From Algoriphagus sp. NG3 (GTDB lineage Bacteria > Bacteroidota > Bacteroidia > Cytophagales > Cyclobacteriaceae), in contig NZ_CP139421.1 in the NCBI RefSeq assembly GCF_034119865.1, positions 496,001 through 560,000 on the forward strand: a DNA stretch of 64,000 nt, given 5' to 3'. How positions within the stretch are numbered: the stretch's first letter is position 1; the number at the start of each line of letters is the position of its first letter. The notes under the pieces were generated by a model that was not told the DNA's origin, did no database searches, and worked only from the letters and a program-made list of their open reading frames with translations. Below, piece after piece: positions 45,604-55,400 of the stretch. Position numbers and translations under genes: made by a program.

Positions 45604-47279
45604 TCAGCTGGAATTGGCCAGTACTATTTTTCTCAAAAGCTCAAATCCTGCCCTGCCATACATGTTTCTTTTGATGGTTTTGAGTCTATTGACCTGCCCT
45701 TCCACTTGCCCGTTGCTTATCGTGGATATGACAGCTTGGTTTACTGCCTCATAATCCTGGTTTATCCCTTTTGCAAACCCTTTAAGTGCTGAACATTCGG
45801 CGCCCGCAATTTTTATCCACTCCGTTAAACTGCCCTCTTCTTTGGCTACAAACAGTTGGCGGAAGGAATGGGCTAAATCAGTGCTGTGTTTGATTTCAGG
45901 TGATTTTTGTAGCAATATGTCCAGGTATTTTTGATCTTCTTCTTTCAAAGTCCCGGCCTTTGCCAAGGCGATGAATGCCAGTTTTGACAGGGACCAGGTC
46001 TTAACCGGTTTGAGCAAAGGTAGCAGGATGTTTTCCCTGGTTTTAGCGGTTTTCCCATCGTTGATCAGTTTATTCATCCGCTCACAGAACTGGCTATACT
46101 TTCCATTAAAACCCTTTTCCGTTATGTGGTTGAAAAGGTTTAAGTATGTGGTTTTGGTCTGGCTAAGCCTTATCAGTTCAGATTCAAAACCACAAAAGTT
46201 GGTAAGGGGCCTGCTCCCGCTTATCTCCCTTGAGACCAGGCACTCAGAGGCAAGGTACTTTCTGATTGTTTTCCTGCCCGCCCCGAGCTGTTTGGCAATA
46301 GCTTTGATGCCATAGCCTTCTTGGTGAAGTTCCCTGGCTTTTTGAAACTTAAACTGTCTATCCGGACCGACATTCCCCACCATCCGTGCTTCTCCCTCTA
46401 TAGGGGCCGATAAGACCGGGGTATCCCCGGGCTCCGGTTCCGTTTCTTTTATTACTTTCTCTTCTTCGGTTTTCAGTAAACTATCCTGCCCGGATCCCAT
46501 TTCTTCAAAGCACTTTTTGATCACCGGACTGTGCCTGCGCAGGGATCTCTTAAAGGCATCGGTAAGATTGACCAGAAGATGAAACCTGTCGGCTACCTGA
46601 ATGGCGTCAGGGGCCCCGTTTCTGATACCCAGCGCATAGGCACTTGCCCTGTCTCTGGATACGGTGTGGACTTCAGGGTGGGCTTTCAACCAATCTGCAA
46701 GCGTGTCTGCTTCCCGGTCCGGAAGCAGATCAATGACTTCTCTATTGATCAGGTCGACAATGATAGTCCCGTAATTCCTCCCTTTCTTATAGGCCCAGTC
46801 GTCAACACCAATGGTTCCCGAGGTCAATGTTCTGACAGTAACCCCAATTCCTTTGAGAGTCCTCAAAACAGTAGATGAACTGATGGGGTATCCGATTACC
46901 TTACAGAGGGCGGCACCTTTATTCCCCCAAGCTCTGTACCCACTGATCTGACCAGGTCAGCTGATCTGGAAAAACATCTGCTGTAGGGCTTGATCTGATC
47001 AACAAACCGTTCGGTAAAGACTTTTCGGGAACATTTCCTGTTCTTACAGAAGAACTTCCTGACACGCAGGACAACTTTGGTTTCCCTGCCTGAGACCGGC
47101 AGGTCAGCGAGTGATCTGTCATAAAACCCATGAATGGATTTACTCCGTTTTCCACAGCATGGGCAGGCAGACCGTTTCTGGGCGGACACAGCAGCAATCA
47201 ACAGACTGGGATCCTGGTTGATAAGAACTGCTTTTGAGAGCCTAAGTCCTGAAGGGATAATAAAGGAAGGGATGACCAT
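45604..47279 (-). pseudogene. ISL3-family transposase with a frameshift
   Basis: Two frames together cover the protein. The first (47279 to 46896) has the N-terminal zinc ribbon (ACPCCGKRS, then FFCKNRKCSRKVF) and the start of the HTH. The second (open from about 46956 to 45604) has the rest: IGYPISSSTVLRTLKG, then the DDE catalytic core with GVDDWAYKKG, SRDRASAYA...DRFHLL, and a C-terminal NGQVEGQVNRLKTIKR holding the Glu. The second frame is -1 relative to the first. At 46924-46928 there is a run of five G (minus strand); a sixth G would join the frames as ELGGNKGAAL, the usual ISL3 sequence here, giving 558 residues. Catalytic residues are intact. Confidence 0.85.
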
Positions 47280-47339
47280 ATATTATGTTTATTAAATACA
47301 CAAATAAATTATATATTCATACTGATTAAACCTAACATT

Positions 47340-47807
47340 ATGGGCAAGCCAGTTTTAAAAGTAAACAGAAAGACTCCGGAAGGAATAGCCGGAATCTTGA
47401 AAAACAACGCTGACTTCCTGTTGGCAACACGCCTGAATATGGTCTACCATGTAGCCAGGGGTCATTCAAGCAGGGAAGTTGCGTCATGGTACGGGGTCAG
47501 TTTCAAACAGGTGGTCAACTGGGTCCACCGTTTCGAACAAAACGGGGTAGAAGGACTGGAAAACAGGTCAGGAAGAGGGAGGAAGTCCTACCTTACAGAC
47601 CAGCAGATGGATAAAATCAGAAGCATAGTTCTGGAGAAATCACCGGAGGATTACGGGATTAATGCCAAAAATTGGTCAGGCCCCGGTATTCTTAAAGTAA
47701 TAAAAGAACAGTTTGAGGTAGATTACAAACCCAGCCAGTCCTATAAATTAATCGAAAAAATGGGGCTGGGATTCAAAAAAGGGAGTGGGGTCACTATAGT
47801 GGAATAA
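47340..47807 (+). CDS. IS630-type DNA-binding domain protein carried by the IS
   Basis: The product has 155 residues, made of a helix-turn-helix (SSREVASWYGVSFKQVVNWVHRF, split over about residues 42-64) and a winged-helix part (GRKSYLTDQQMDKIRSIV, then GPGILKVIKEQFEVDYKPSQSYKLIEKMGLGFKK). This is the N-terminal half of an IS630/Tc1-like transposase; the chain stops exactly where the DDE domain would begin. The gene lies inside the ISL3 ends, 60 bp from and divergent to the transposase, and stops 21 bp before the right inverted repeat. It may regulate the transposase promoter, bind the element's ends, or be a remnant of another IS. No signal peptide or membrane segment is present. Confidence 0.8.
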   Translation: MGKPVLKVNRKTPEGIAGILKNNADFLLATRLNMVYHVARGHSSREVASWYGVSFKQVVNWVHRFEQNGVEGLENRSGRGRKSYLTDQQMDKIRSIVLEKSPEDYGINAKNWSGPGILKVIKEQFEVDYKPSQSYKLIEKMGLGFKKGSGVTIVE

Positions 47808-47851
47808 TGTGTATTTTATTAATATTCTTTCACCAAAATTGACGAAGAACC

Positions 47852-47859
47852 TAACTGCT
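47852..47859. repeat. Target-site duplication, right copy
   Basis: TAACTGCT directly follows the right inverted repeat and is identical to 45569-45576. Confidence 0.95.
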
Positions 47860-48241
47860 ATCGGATTAATCCTACTGACATCAATTGTGCTGATGATCAT
47901 CATGGGAGAAAGCGGAAGCGGGTTTGCGCTAGGCATAGCTATTAGCCCAGTTGAAAAATCAATGATTGTTTTGCAGATCTTAAGCTCCATTGCGATAGCT
48001 TATTTCATTGGCCCAATGGTAGTTAATGCAATTAAGCAAGGGGAGAGCGGTACTTATGTCGGAGTTACAAGCCTTTTAATCTGCTGGACTGCTCCCTGCA
48101 TTCTATTGACCCTAATAGCAGCTATGCCAGATCTGTCTTGGAACATATTGCTTGTCACCGGGTTAGTAGCAATCATTCCTGCTCTGATACTAGGGCCAAT
48201 AGTTGGATGGGCCATGAAGAGGAAAATAGTGAAGTAGGTCT

Positions 48242-48270
48242 GCTGTTTTTACTCGGATCAAACAGCTTTT
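48242..48270. terminator. Bidirectional terminator between converging genes
   Basis: GCTGTTT (48242-48248) pairs with AAACAGC (48260-48266), followed by TTTT. It lies 4 bp after the stop of the interrupted gene and touches the end of the ammonium transporter gene, so it can serve both. Confidence 0.7.
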
Positions 48271-49612
48271 ATATAGTTTCCCCATGCTGGGACATGTCCA
48301 AGCCAATTTCCTCATACTCCTCCCGTACACGAAGCGTCACGAATTTGTTTAGGATAAAGAAAATTGCATAAGACAATACAAAGGAGAAGAGACAGACGCC
48401 CACAAGTACAAGCATGTGTGAACCAAAGACCGACCAGCCACCATGGAGTAGACTGGAACCTTCAGGATATGCGAATATCGCCGTCAGGATCATCCCCATG
48501 ATACCTCCAATTCCATGACAGGCAAAGACATCCAAGGTATCGTCAATTTTATTGAGGAACTTGGCATGTACCGCCAGATTGGATACTACTGCGCCTATAC
48601 CTCCAAAAAAGAAGCTTTCGGGAATCGTAATGTATCCCGCCGCAGGAGTGATCACTACCAGACCGACCACCGCACCAATACATGCCTGCATAGCAGAAAT
48701 CTTTCGGCCCTGAATCCTATCAAACAACACCCAGGTCATCATCGCAGTAGCTGAGCTAACAGTAGTGGTAGCAAAAGCAAGCGCAGCAGCTCCATTGGCA
48801 CCGAATGATGAGCCGGCATTGAACCCAAACCAACCAAACCAAAGCATCCCTGTTCCTAAGAGTACATAGGTGATATTGCATGGCTCATGATGTGGTTTTT
48901 TTCTTTTGCCTAGAAATAAGGCTCCCGCCAGAGCAGCCATTCCTGCACTGATGTGGACTACCGTCCCACCTGCAAAATCCAGCACGCCGAAGTATGCACC
49001 TATCAACCCCTCAGGGTGCCAAACCATGTGGCAAAGCGGGGCATAAACCAATACACTGAAAATCCCAATGAAGAACAGATAGCCAATAAAGCGTACTCTT
49101 TCTGCAAAGGATCCAGTGATAATAGCCGGGGTAATCACCGCAAATTTCATTTGGAACAGTGCAAATAAGACAAAGGGAAGAGTAGGGCCTAGGGCTTTAT
49201 GCGGTAGAATGTTTACCTGGTCAAAAAACAAATACTGGAAAGGGTTTCCTATAATCCCGTACTTCACCCCATCTATGGTAATCCCGATCGGGTCGCCAAA
49301 GGCAAGGCTAAATCCCACAACTACCCAGAGCATAGTCACCACACCCAAGGATATAAAACTCTGAAGCATGGTGGAAATGAGGTTTTTCTTGATAACCATT
49401 CCACCGTAAAACAAAGAAAGCCCCGGGGTCATCAAAAGCACCAAGCAGGAAGCCGTGAGTAGCCAGGCTATATCCGCATAAACCAAATCTGATTCCGATC
49501 CAAAATTTTCTAGGATTGGCTCTGCTTGTTTCCAGAACAAACCCAACACAGGTGCAGCGATTGTAATCAGGAAGGCAACCTTCCATTTGATTTTCATTCC
49601 ACTTTTTTCCAT
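48269..49612 (-). CDS. amt: Ammonium transporter (Amt family)
   Basis: The 447-residue product has eleven to twelve membrane helices. Both histidines lining the Amt conduction pore are in place: VVHISAGMAALAG and FACHGIGGIMGM. The signature ITYVLLGTGMLWFGWFGFNAGSSFGAN is also present. It moves ammonium/ammonia into the cell under nitrogen limitation. The usual partner gene for a PII protein (glnK) is not adjacent in the window. The first ATG (49612) or the one 15 bp further (49597) could start translation. The upstream 276 bp are AT-rich, as expected for its promoter. Confidence 0.95.
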   Translation of the reverse strand: MEKSGMKIKWKVAFLITIAAPVLGLFWKQAEPILENFGSESDLVYADIAWLLTASCLVLLMTPGLSLFYGGMVIKKNLISTMLQSFISLGVVTMLWVVVGFSLAFGDPIGITIDGVKYGIIGNPFQYLFFDQVNILPHKALGPTLPFVLFALFQMKFAVITPAIITGSFAERVRFIGYLFFIGIFSVLVYAPLCHMVWHPEGLIGAYFGVLDFAGGTVVHISAGMAALAGALFLGKRKKPHHEPCNITYVLLGTGMLWFGWFGFNAGSSFGANGAAALAFATTTVSSATAMMTWVLFDRIQGRKISAMQACIGAVVGLVVITPAAGYITIPESFFFGGIGAVVSNLAVHAKFLNKIDDTLDVFACHGIGGIMGMILTAIFAYPEGSSLLHGGWSVFGSHMLVLVGVCLFSFVLSYAIFFILNKFVTLRVREEYEEIGLDMSQHGETI

Positions 49613-49888
49613 GGCGTAAAAATAGTGGTTTTAACTTTTTATTCGGTTGTTATATAAAAATTCAGAATAAAAAATCATTTTTCTTCTTTTTACAAAGTAA
49701 ATAAAAAGTCAGCTGTGCTCTTGTAAATACTTTTAAAACAGGTTTTTAGAAGTGTTTTCGTATGTATTTACCTATCTGTTCCATCTTTAATATGTTTTTA
49801 TAATCAGGTTCCGAAGTAGAAAATTTGCCGGAACATCGCAGTTACTGGTTTCCGTTTTTTAACTTACATGTAAGTAAACAGCACAAAT

Positions 49889-50713
49889 ATGAAGTTTTTT
49901 GGATTGACATTCTCCCAAACCACACTGGTTGCGATATTCATACTGGCCGTTGAAGTTTCATGTACTACTAAGGAATATTCTCCTGTTTTTATAGCTACCG
50001 AATGGATTGACCTCAGCTATGCTTTTGATTCCACCACCCTGTATTGGCCTAATAATCCGGATGGGTTTCAACATAGAGTCGATGCAGAAGGGGTAACTGA
50101 TTTGGGGTATTATTATTCGTCCTACACCATTTTGACTCCTGAGCACGGAGGAACCCATTTGGATGCACCGATACATTTTTATGAAAAGGGGGAAACGGTG
50201 GACGAGCTTCCACTTTCCAAACTGACCGGAGAAGCCGTAGTGATAGATGTCAGTGAACAAGCTTTGGCAGATCGGGATTACTTGATTGATTCTGTGGCTA
50301 TCTTAAGCTGGGAGGCGGAGCATGGAAAGATTCCTGCACAGGTGATGGTTTTATTCCGAACCGGGTATGGCAAGTTTTATCCAGACCGGAAAGCTTATTT
50401 CGGAACGGCTAAAATGGGGGAAGATGCTATCCCCGAGCTTCATTTCCCGGGTATTCAGCCTGAAACAGCAGTTTGGCTAGCAAAATCACGAAATGTAAAG
50501 GCAGTAGGGTTGGATACACCAAGTTTGGATTATGGACAATCCAAAGACTTTGCAGCTCATCAGGCTTTGATGGAACATCAGATTCCTGGGTTTGAAAATG
50601 TAGCAAATCTAGATCTTCTACCAGCTACAGGGATTTATGTTGTAGCCCTTCCCATGAAAATCAAAGGAGGAAGTGGGGGGCCTTTAAGGATTATTGCAGC
50701 GGTGATGGAATAG
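49889..50713 (+). CDS. Cyclase-family metal-dependent hydrolase (kynurenine formamidase-like)
   Basis: The product is 274 residues. The metal site H-x-G-T-H-x-D-x-P-x-H is exact in HGGTHLDAPIHF (about residues 90-101). The early WIDLSYAFDSTTLYWP and the late KAVGLDTPSLD also fit the cyclase/kynurenine formamidase superfamily. The N-terminus has a hydrophobic export signal ending near a cysteine (VEVSCTTK), perhaps a lipoprotein although the lipobox is imperfect. An exported location makes a tryptophan-degrading role less likely; amide or lactone hydrolysis in the periplasm is possible. It stands alone. Confidence 0.8.
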   Translation: MKFFGLTFSQTTLVAIFILAVEVSCTTKEYSPVFIATEWIDLSYAFDSTTLYWPNNPDGFQHRVDAEGVTDLGYYYSSYTILTPEHGGTHLDAPIHFYEKGETVDELPLSKLTGEAVVIDVSEQALADRDYLIDSVAILSWEAEHGKIPAQVMVLFRTGYGKFYPDRKAYFGTAKMGEDAIPELHFPGIQPETAVWLAKSRNVKAVGLDTPSLDYGQSKDFAAHQALMEHQIPGFENVANLDLLPATGIYVVALPMKIKGGSGGPLRIIAAVME

Positions 50714-50785
50714 TCTAGAATCAGAGCACTCCTCAGACCTTGTCTTTTGATTCATTCGTATTGAAAAATCTCTTCAGTTGGTTTT

Positions 50786-51634
50786 TTACTTACCTGTAAG
50801 TCGAGAGACAATAATCCCGGATTGGGATTTATTTCCAGCAAGGTATCCACTGAGGGGCTTTTCGGAGATTTCCACTTTCATGTTTTTAGATGAAGCATGT
50901 AGGAGATGAATTCTGCCATTTTTCTCTATGGCGAAACCCGTGTGTACGATATCCAAGTTGGGCATGGAGGTGGTGATGGCAATGATGTCCCCGGACTTGA
51001 TGTTCTTCTCTAGCTTGCTGATTTCAGCTTTAGGGATAAAGAAATAGCTTCGTTTTTGGATTTGGTTTTCTGTGAGTTTTATAGCTTCCAGATTCTTAGA
51101 TTCGCTGAGTTGAGGATAGAATTTGGGGTTTTCGGACATAAAAGTCGGGGCATTTGGGTAGGCAGAGCCTCCAATCTCCTGTGTCATGTCCTTTAATATT
51201 CCCTTTTCCTGGTTTTCATAGATCCAATCAGAAAAGTAATGCAGTCGGGAAGAATACCCTTCATTTTTGCCGTCACGGTAGCGTAGGTTTTCAAGTTCTC
51301 TTTCAAACCCGTCAAAAGTAACATCTGATAAACAGGAAAGTCTCGTGAGCGTAACCACCGTTTCCACAAAAGTGGTACAGTCTAACCCCTGGAGGTTGAG
51401 GACTAGTTTTTCCGGGCCGGGAAGCTCCAGTGTTTTTTCCACATAGGGTGTTTCCAGAAACCACTGTCCGATTTCTGAGGCCTGCTCTGAATAGGTTTTT
51501 GAAGTTAATTTTTTCTCATTAAGTCTACTGAGAAAACTCTCCAATCGCTCCCTGCTTTCTGCTGTGCATACAGTTTGGGCTTGAGAGATAAAGCAGTGGG
51601 CTAATAAAAGACCCAGCATGAATAGTTTTTTCAT
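50786..51634 (-). CDS. DUF1460 protein, N-acetylmuramoyl-L-alanine amidase-like
   Basis: From the ATG at 51634 the product has 282 residues with signal MKKLFMLGLLLAHCFISQAQ. The catalytic cysteine lies in GLDCTTFVETVVTL (about residue 98), and a His-containing late segment LDIVHTGFAIEKNGRIHLLHASS fits the papain-like NlpC/P60-type active site of DUF1460. Structural work on this family links it to cleavage of cell-wall peptides, so a periplasmic peptidoglycan-recycling amidase is likely. It is a single gene, convergent with the cyclase gene. Confidence 0.85.
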   Translation of the reverse strand: MKKLFMLGLLLAHCFISQAQTVCTAESRERLESFLSRLNEKKLTSKTYSEQASEIGQWFLETPYVEKTLELPGPEKLVLNLQGLDCTTFVETVVTLTRLSCLSDVTFDGFERELENLRYRDGKNEGYSSRLHYFSDWIYENQEKGILKDMTQEIGGSAYPNAPTFMSENPKFYPQLSESKNLEAIKLTENQIQKRSYFFIPKAEISKLEKNIKSGDIIAITTSMPNLDIVHTGFAIEKNGRIHLLHASSKNMKVEISEKPLSGYLAGNKSQSGIIVSRLTGK

Positions 51635-51790
51635 AAAGAATAAAATTAGCAAGTATTCGGCTTCATCTGGTAAATAGCTCCAATTTTATAGTCATTAAAT
51701 CGAATAGATGATAAAAAGCTAATAAAACTTCTCAAGCCACAGTACATTATTTCTGGCAATACCCTTAATTTTAGAAATACATTATTCAAC

Positions 51791-52339
51791 ATGGGAAAGC
51801 AACTGGATTCCATCACTGAGGAATTGAAAGAATTTATAGAAAATCAAAAGATTTTCTTCGTAGGTACAGCCGCCGCAGAGGGACGTGTGAATGTTTCCCC
51901 TAAGGGCACAGACTCCTTCCGGGTAATAGATTCTACTAAAATAATCTGGCTAAATCTGACAGGAAGTGGTAATGAGACTGCCGCACATTTGCTCCTGAAT
52001 GATAGGATGACGGTTATGTTTTGTGCCTTCGAAGGCAAACCCATGATCTTACGATTATATGGTCATGCGAGGATCTTTCATAAGCGGGATCCTGAATTTC
52101 ATACGTATACTGGCTTATTTCCTCCCAATACAGGCTCCCGGCAAATCATAGAAATGGATGTGGACTTAGTCCAAACCTCTTGTGGTTTTGCGGTGCCATT
52201 CATGGATTACAAGGAAGAGCGGGAAACATTGAATTCCTGGTCTTCTAAACAGGGAATAGAAGGAATAGAAACATATTGGCAGAACAAAAACACCAAAAGT
52301 ATTGATGGTTTTGAGACGAAAATTTTGGATATCCAGTGA
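51791..52339 (+). CDS. Pyridoxamine 5'-phosphate oxidase family FMN-binding protein
   Basis: This 182-residue cytosolic protein has the split-barrel pattern FFVGTAAAEGRVNVSPKGTDSFRV, then IIWLNLTGSGNETAAHLL and RMTVMFCAFEGKPMILRLYGHARIF, typical of the PNPOx-like flavin-binding superfamily. Members of this branch are mostly uncharacterised FMN- or F420-type reductases, not true vitamin B6 oxidases. No operon partner is close. Confidence 0.85.
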   Translation: MGKQLDSITEELKEFIENQKIFFVGTAAAEGRVNVSPKGTDSFRVIDSTKIIWLNLTGSGNETAAHLLLNDRMTVMFCAFEGKPMILRLYGHARIFHKRDPEFHTYTGLFPPNTGSRQIIEMDVDLVQTSCGFAVPFMDYKEERETLNSWSSKQGIEGIETYWQNKNTKSIDGFETKILDIQ

Positions 52340-52416
52340 TTGTTAGCTTTCAGCTAGGCAGGGTATACCAACTTTGGATGGTTTTGGCCTTAAAAATCAT
52401 GAATTTTCCTTACAAC

Positions 52417-55400
52417 TCATTTTTCGTCCGAATGAAATTCACTTTCATTTAGTTCGGAAGGAAGGTGCCCAAACTGCTCTTTGAATAATTTTCTGAAGTA
52501 TTTGACGCTGGTAAACCCGACTTCATAGGCAGCCTGTGCCACTCCAAGTTTTTCTTCTTTGATCAATTTTGCAGCTCTGGCTACTTTAACTGTACGGATA
52601 TACTGATTGATATTTTGGCCCGTAAGTGCTTTTAATTTTCTGAATAAAGAGGTTCTGCTCATTCCCATGGCCTGTGAGATGCTGTCTACATCTGAGCTTT
52701 GCTGAGCTATTCCATCTTTAATATGCATTTCCAGTTCTCTCAAGAATGACTTTTCCTTGCCTATTGCTGTTTTTTCTGTGGAGGTAAGTTCTTCGCTGTT
52801 TGCGTTCTTTTCCAGGTAGTAGGATCGAAGTCGGATCTTAGCATCCAGCAGATTTCTGATGCGGGATTTGAGAATCTGTGCTTCAAAAGGTTTGGTGATG
52901 TAGTCGTCTGCGCCTTTTCCATATCCCGAAGTGATACTTTCTACACTGCCTTTTGCGGAAAGTAAAATCACCGGGATATGGGTGGTTCCGGGATTCTCTT
53001 TCAGCATTCCGCAGAGGTCAATACCGTTTTTCTCGGGCATCATAATATCTGAAATGATCAGATCTGGGACATAGTGCACCGCTTTTTCCAATCCCTGTTT
53101 TCCATTCTCAGCAAAGATCAAATCGTAGTGATCTGCCAGCATCGTATTCATATAATCCAAAATCTGGGAATTGTCATCAATGACCAGCAACACCTCCCTA
53201 TCGCCGTTCACTTCAAAGCTGGCATGAGGATGAGGATCTACTGAATCGGACACCGGTAGCCACTCTCCATTTATCCCAAAATCTTGTAGTGCAGTAGTAT
53301 GTTCTTTGCCTGCGTTTTTAGGTATTTTGATTTTAAAACTGCTGCCTTTCCCAGGCTGACTGGTGAGCTGTATGGAGCCTTGATGATCTTCGATTAGTTT
53401 TTTGGTAAGAGCCAAACCGATTCCAGCCCCATTTTCTGTAGAGCTTGCTCCACCTTGGTAGTACCAGTTGAAAACATGGTCTTGTTCCTCATAGGGGATT
53501 CCAGGGCCATTGTCACTGATATAGAGTTCAAATTCCGAAACTGATTCTTTTAGGGATACAGTAATTTGATCACCGGGTTTACAGTATTTTAATGCATTGG
53601 AGAGTAGGTTGTTGAAAATGATATGGAGTTTCTGGATGTCAACAGCTGCTGTAAAGTCGGATTTTGGTAATTCACTTCTGATTTTGATCCCCTTGTGTTT
53701 TGCAAGTGGATGGTATTGCTCTATCCACTGTTTCAGAGGTCGGATGAGAGGCTGTGTTTTTACATTCAGTTCGTTCACGTTGAGTTCTGCATTTCTAAAT
53801 TCCAGCAGTTTGGAGATCATCTCATGCAGGTATTTGGCATTTTTCTGGATCAGCTTGAGGACTTTACTGTGCTTTGGGTTTTTGGTCTCCATCAGCAAAT
53901 CCTCTACAGGAGCGAGGATAAGGGTCAGGGGTGTTTTCAGCTCATGGGAAAAACCGGTAAAAAAACGTACCCGCTCCTCATTGAGCTCATGCTCCAAGTG
54001 CCGCTGTTTTTTCTCAAAAAGCAGTGAGTTTTTCAGTTTTAGCCTTTCAGCATAGTATCTCATCCCGATGATAACCAGTGAAACCACTACAAAAAGATAG
54101 AGAAGGTAGGCAGGCCAAGTTTTCCAAAAAGGCGGACTTATATGGATTTTGAGCTCATTTTCTGCAATGGTAACAATACCTGAAGTAGCTCTGGCCTTTA
54201 GTGTATAATTGCCAGGTGGAATATTACTCAGGTTTGCTGTTCCGGTATGGTTGGTTTCTATCCATTGGCTATGGTATGGTTCCAATTTATAAGCATAGTT
54301 TATGTCTTTGCCTACTGGAAGCTTTAGCGCTACAAAATCAAGGGAAATCAGGCTATGGTGATGGGATAGGTTGAGTTGGGATAGGTAGGGGAGGCTTTCT
54401 GAGAGCTGATAGCCTTCCACTTCCTTTCCTACAGAAGCTTTTTTATTCATCAGTCGCAGATCGGTGAAGAGCAAGGGGTATTTATTTGATTGCTTGTCCA
54501 GTGTTTCTGGGTCAAACACATTTATCCCCTTATTGCCTCCCATATATACCTGGCCATCTTGGTTGACCAGTGAGGCGCCTATGTTGAATTCCCCCAGTTG
54601 TATGTTGTTGATAGAATTAAGATTGCCGATAGCGTTGGTCTCAGGATCGAAATAGCTGATTCCTCTGTAAGTGCCTAGCCAGATTTTACCGTCTTTTCCC
54701 ATCACCATGCTGTTGATGGAAGTATTGCTCAGACCATTTACATCAGTAAAAAGAGTGAAATCTCTGGAAATAGGGTTTAATCGGATCAATCCTTCGTGCC
54801 TGCTTCCGGCTAGGATATCCCCATCCTTCAGAACTTCGATGGCAAAGACGACTTCTGCCGGGAATCCTGAAATTGTATTCTCATTGTAGCGTTCCTGCTC
54901 GCCCGTCAAATAATTATATCGGATGATACCATCGCCGAAAGTAGCCAGCCAAAGATTCCCCAGTTCATCTTCTGCTATATCACGGATATCTATTTTTCCC
55001 AATTGCCTTACGTAGTCAAAATTGTCAATGGGTGGATGGTATCGATATAGCCCGCCTCGGTTGGTTCCTACCCAGAGCTGACCGTTTTTGCCCTCATAGA
55101 TTACCCGTACATCGTTGCCTTTTTCCTGACTTTCATAGAGGTAATGCTTGCTGCTTCCGGTGTTGGGGTCTAGTAAATTCAGGCCTCCCTGGTACGTGCC
55201 AACCCAAACCTTGCCTTTGCTGTCCTCTAGCAGGGAGATGATGTAATTGTTAGAAAGGCTGTTGGGATTGTCTGGCTCATGTACGTAATGCTGGATGCTT
55301 TCTTTTTTGCGGTGAAAGTAATCCAAGCCACCACCGTCAGTTCCTATCCAGATACTGCCATTTTTGCCTTCTGCCAGAGATCCTATTCTATCGTGTGAGA

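Larger units (their letters stand above)
45577..47851. mobile_element. ISL3-family insertion sequence, 2275 bp
   Basis: The ends form an inverted repeat beginning GGTTCTTCGTCA. 45577-45599 matches the reverse complement of 47829-47851 at 21 of 23 positions (only positions 13-14 differ). Both ends are flanked by the same 8-bp word. Inside are an ISL3-type transposase on the minus strand (frameshifted) and, divergently, a 155-residue helix-turn-helix protein. ISL3 elements are commonly around 1.3-1.7 kb when they encode only transposase; this one is longer because of the second gene. Identical target repeats point to a recent insertion. Confidence 0.93.
45505..48237 (+). pseudogene. Small membrane-protein gene interrupted by an IS element
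   Basis: The gene is split by the insertion at 45577-47851. The 5' part (45505-45576) encodes 24 residues ending ITGGVTA. The 3' part continues in frame from 47860 (IGLILLTSIVLM...) to the stop at 48237. Removing the element and one copy of the 8-bp duplication gives one uninterrupted frame of 149 residues with about four membrane segments and the tail GWAMKRKIVK. No family was recognised; the layout resembles small uncharacterised Bacteroidota inner-membrane proteins. The intact 3' part has a spurious start inside the element (47809), so a truncated protein could still be made. The gene is convergent with the ammonium transporter. Confidence 0.85.

Noticed and set aside
45442..45792. Apparent 116-residue protein
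   Set aside because: It is a hybrid frame: the 5' part of the interrupted membrane-protein gene read into the insertion sequence.
46896..46960. Programmed -1 ribosomal frameshift in the transposase
   Set aside because: No canonical slippery heptamer lies in the overlap, and a single missing G explains the break and restores the family sequence; kept only as an alternative.
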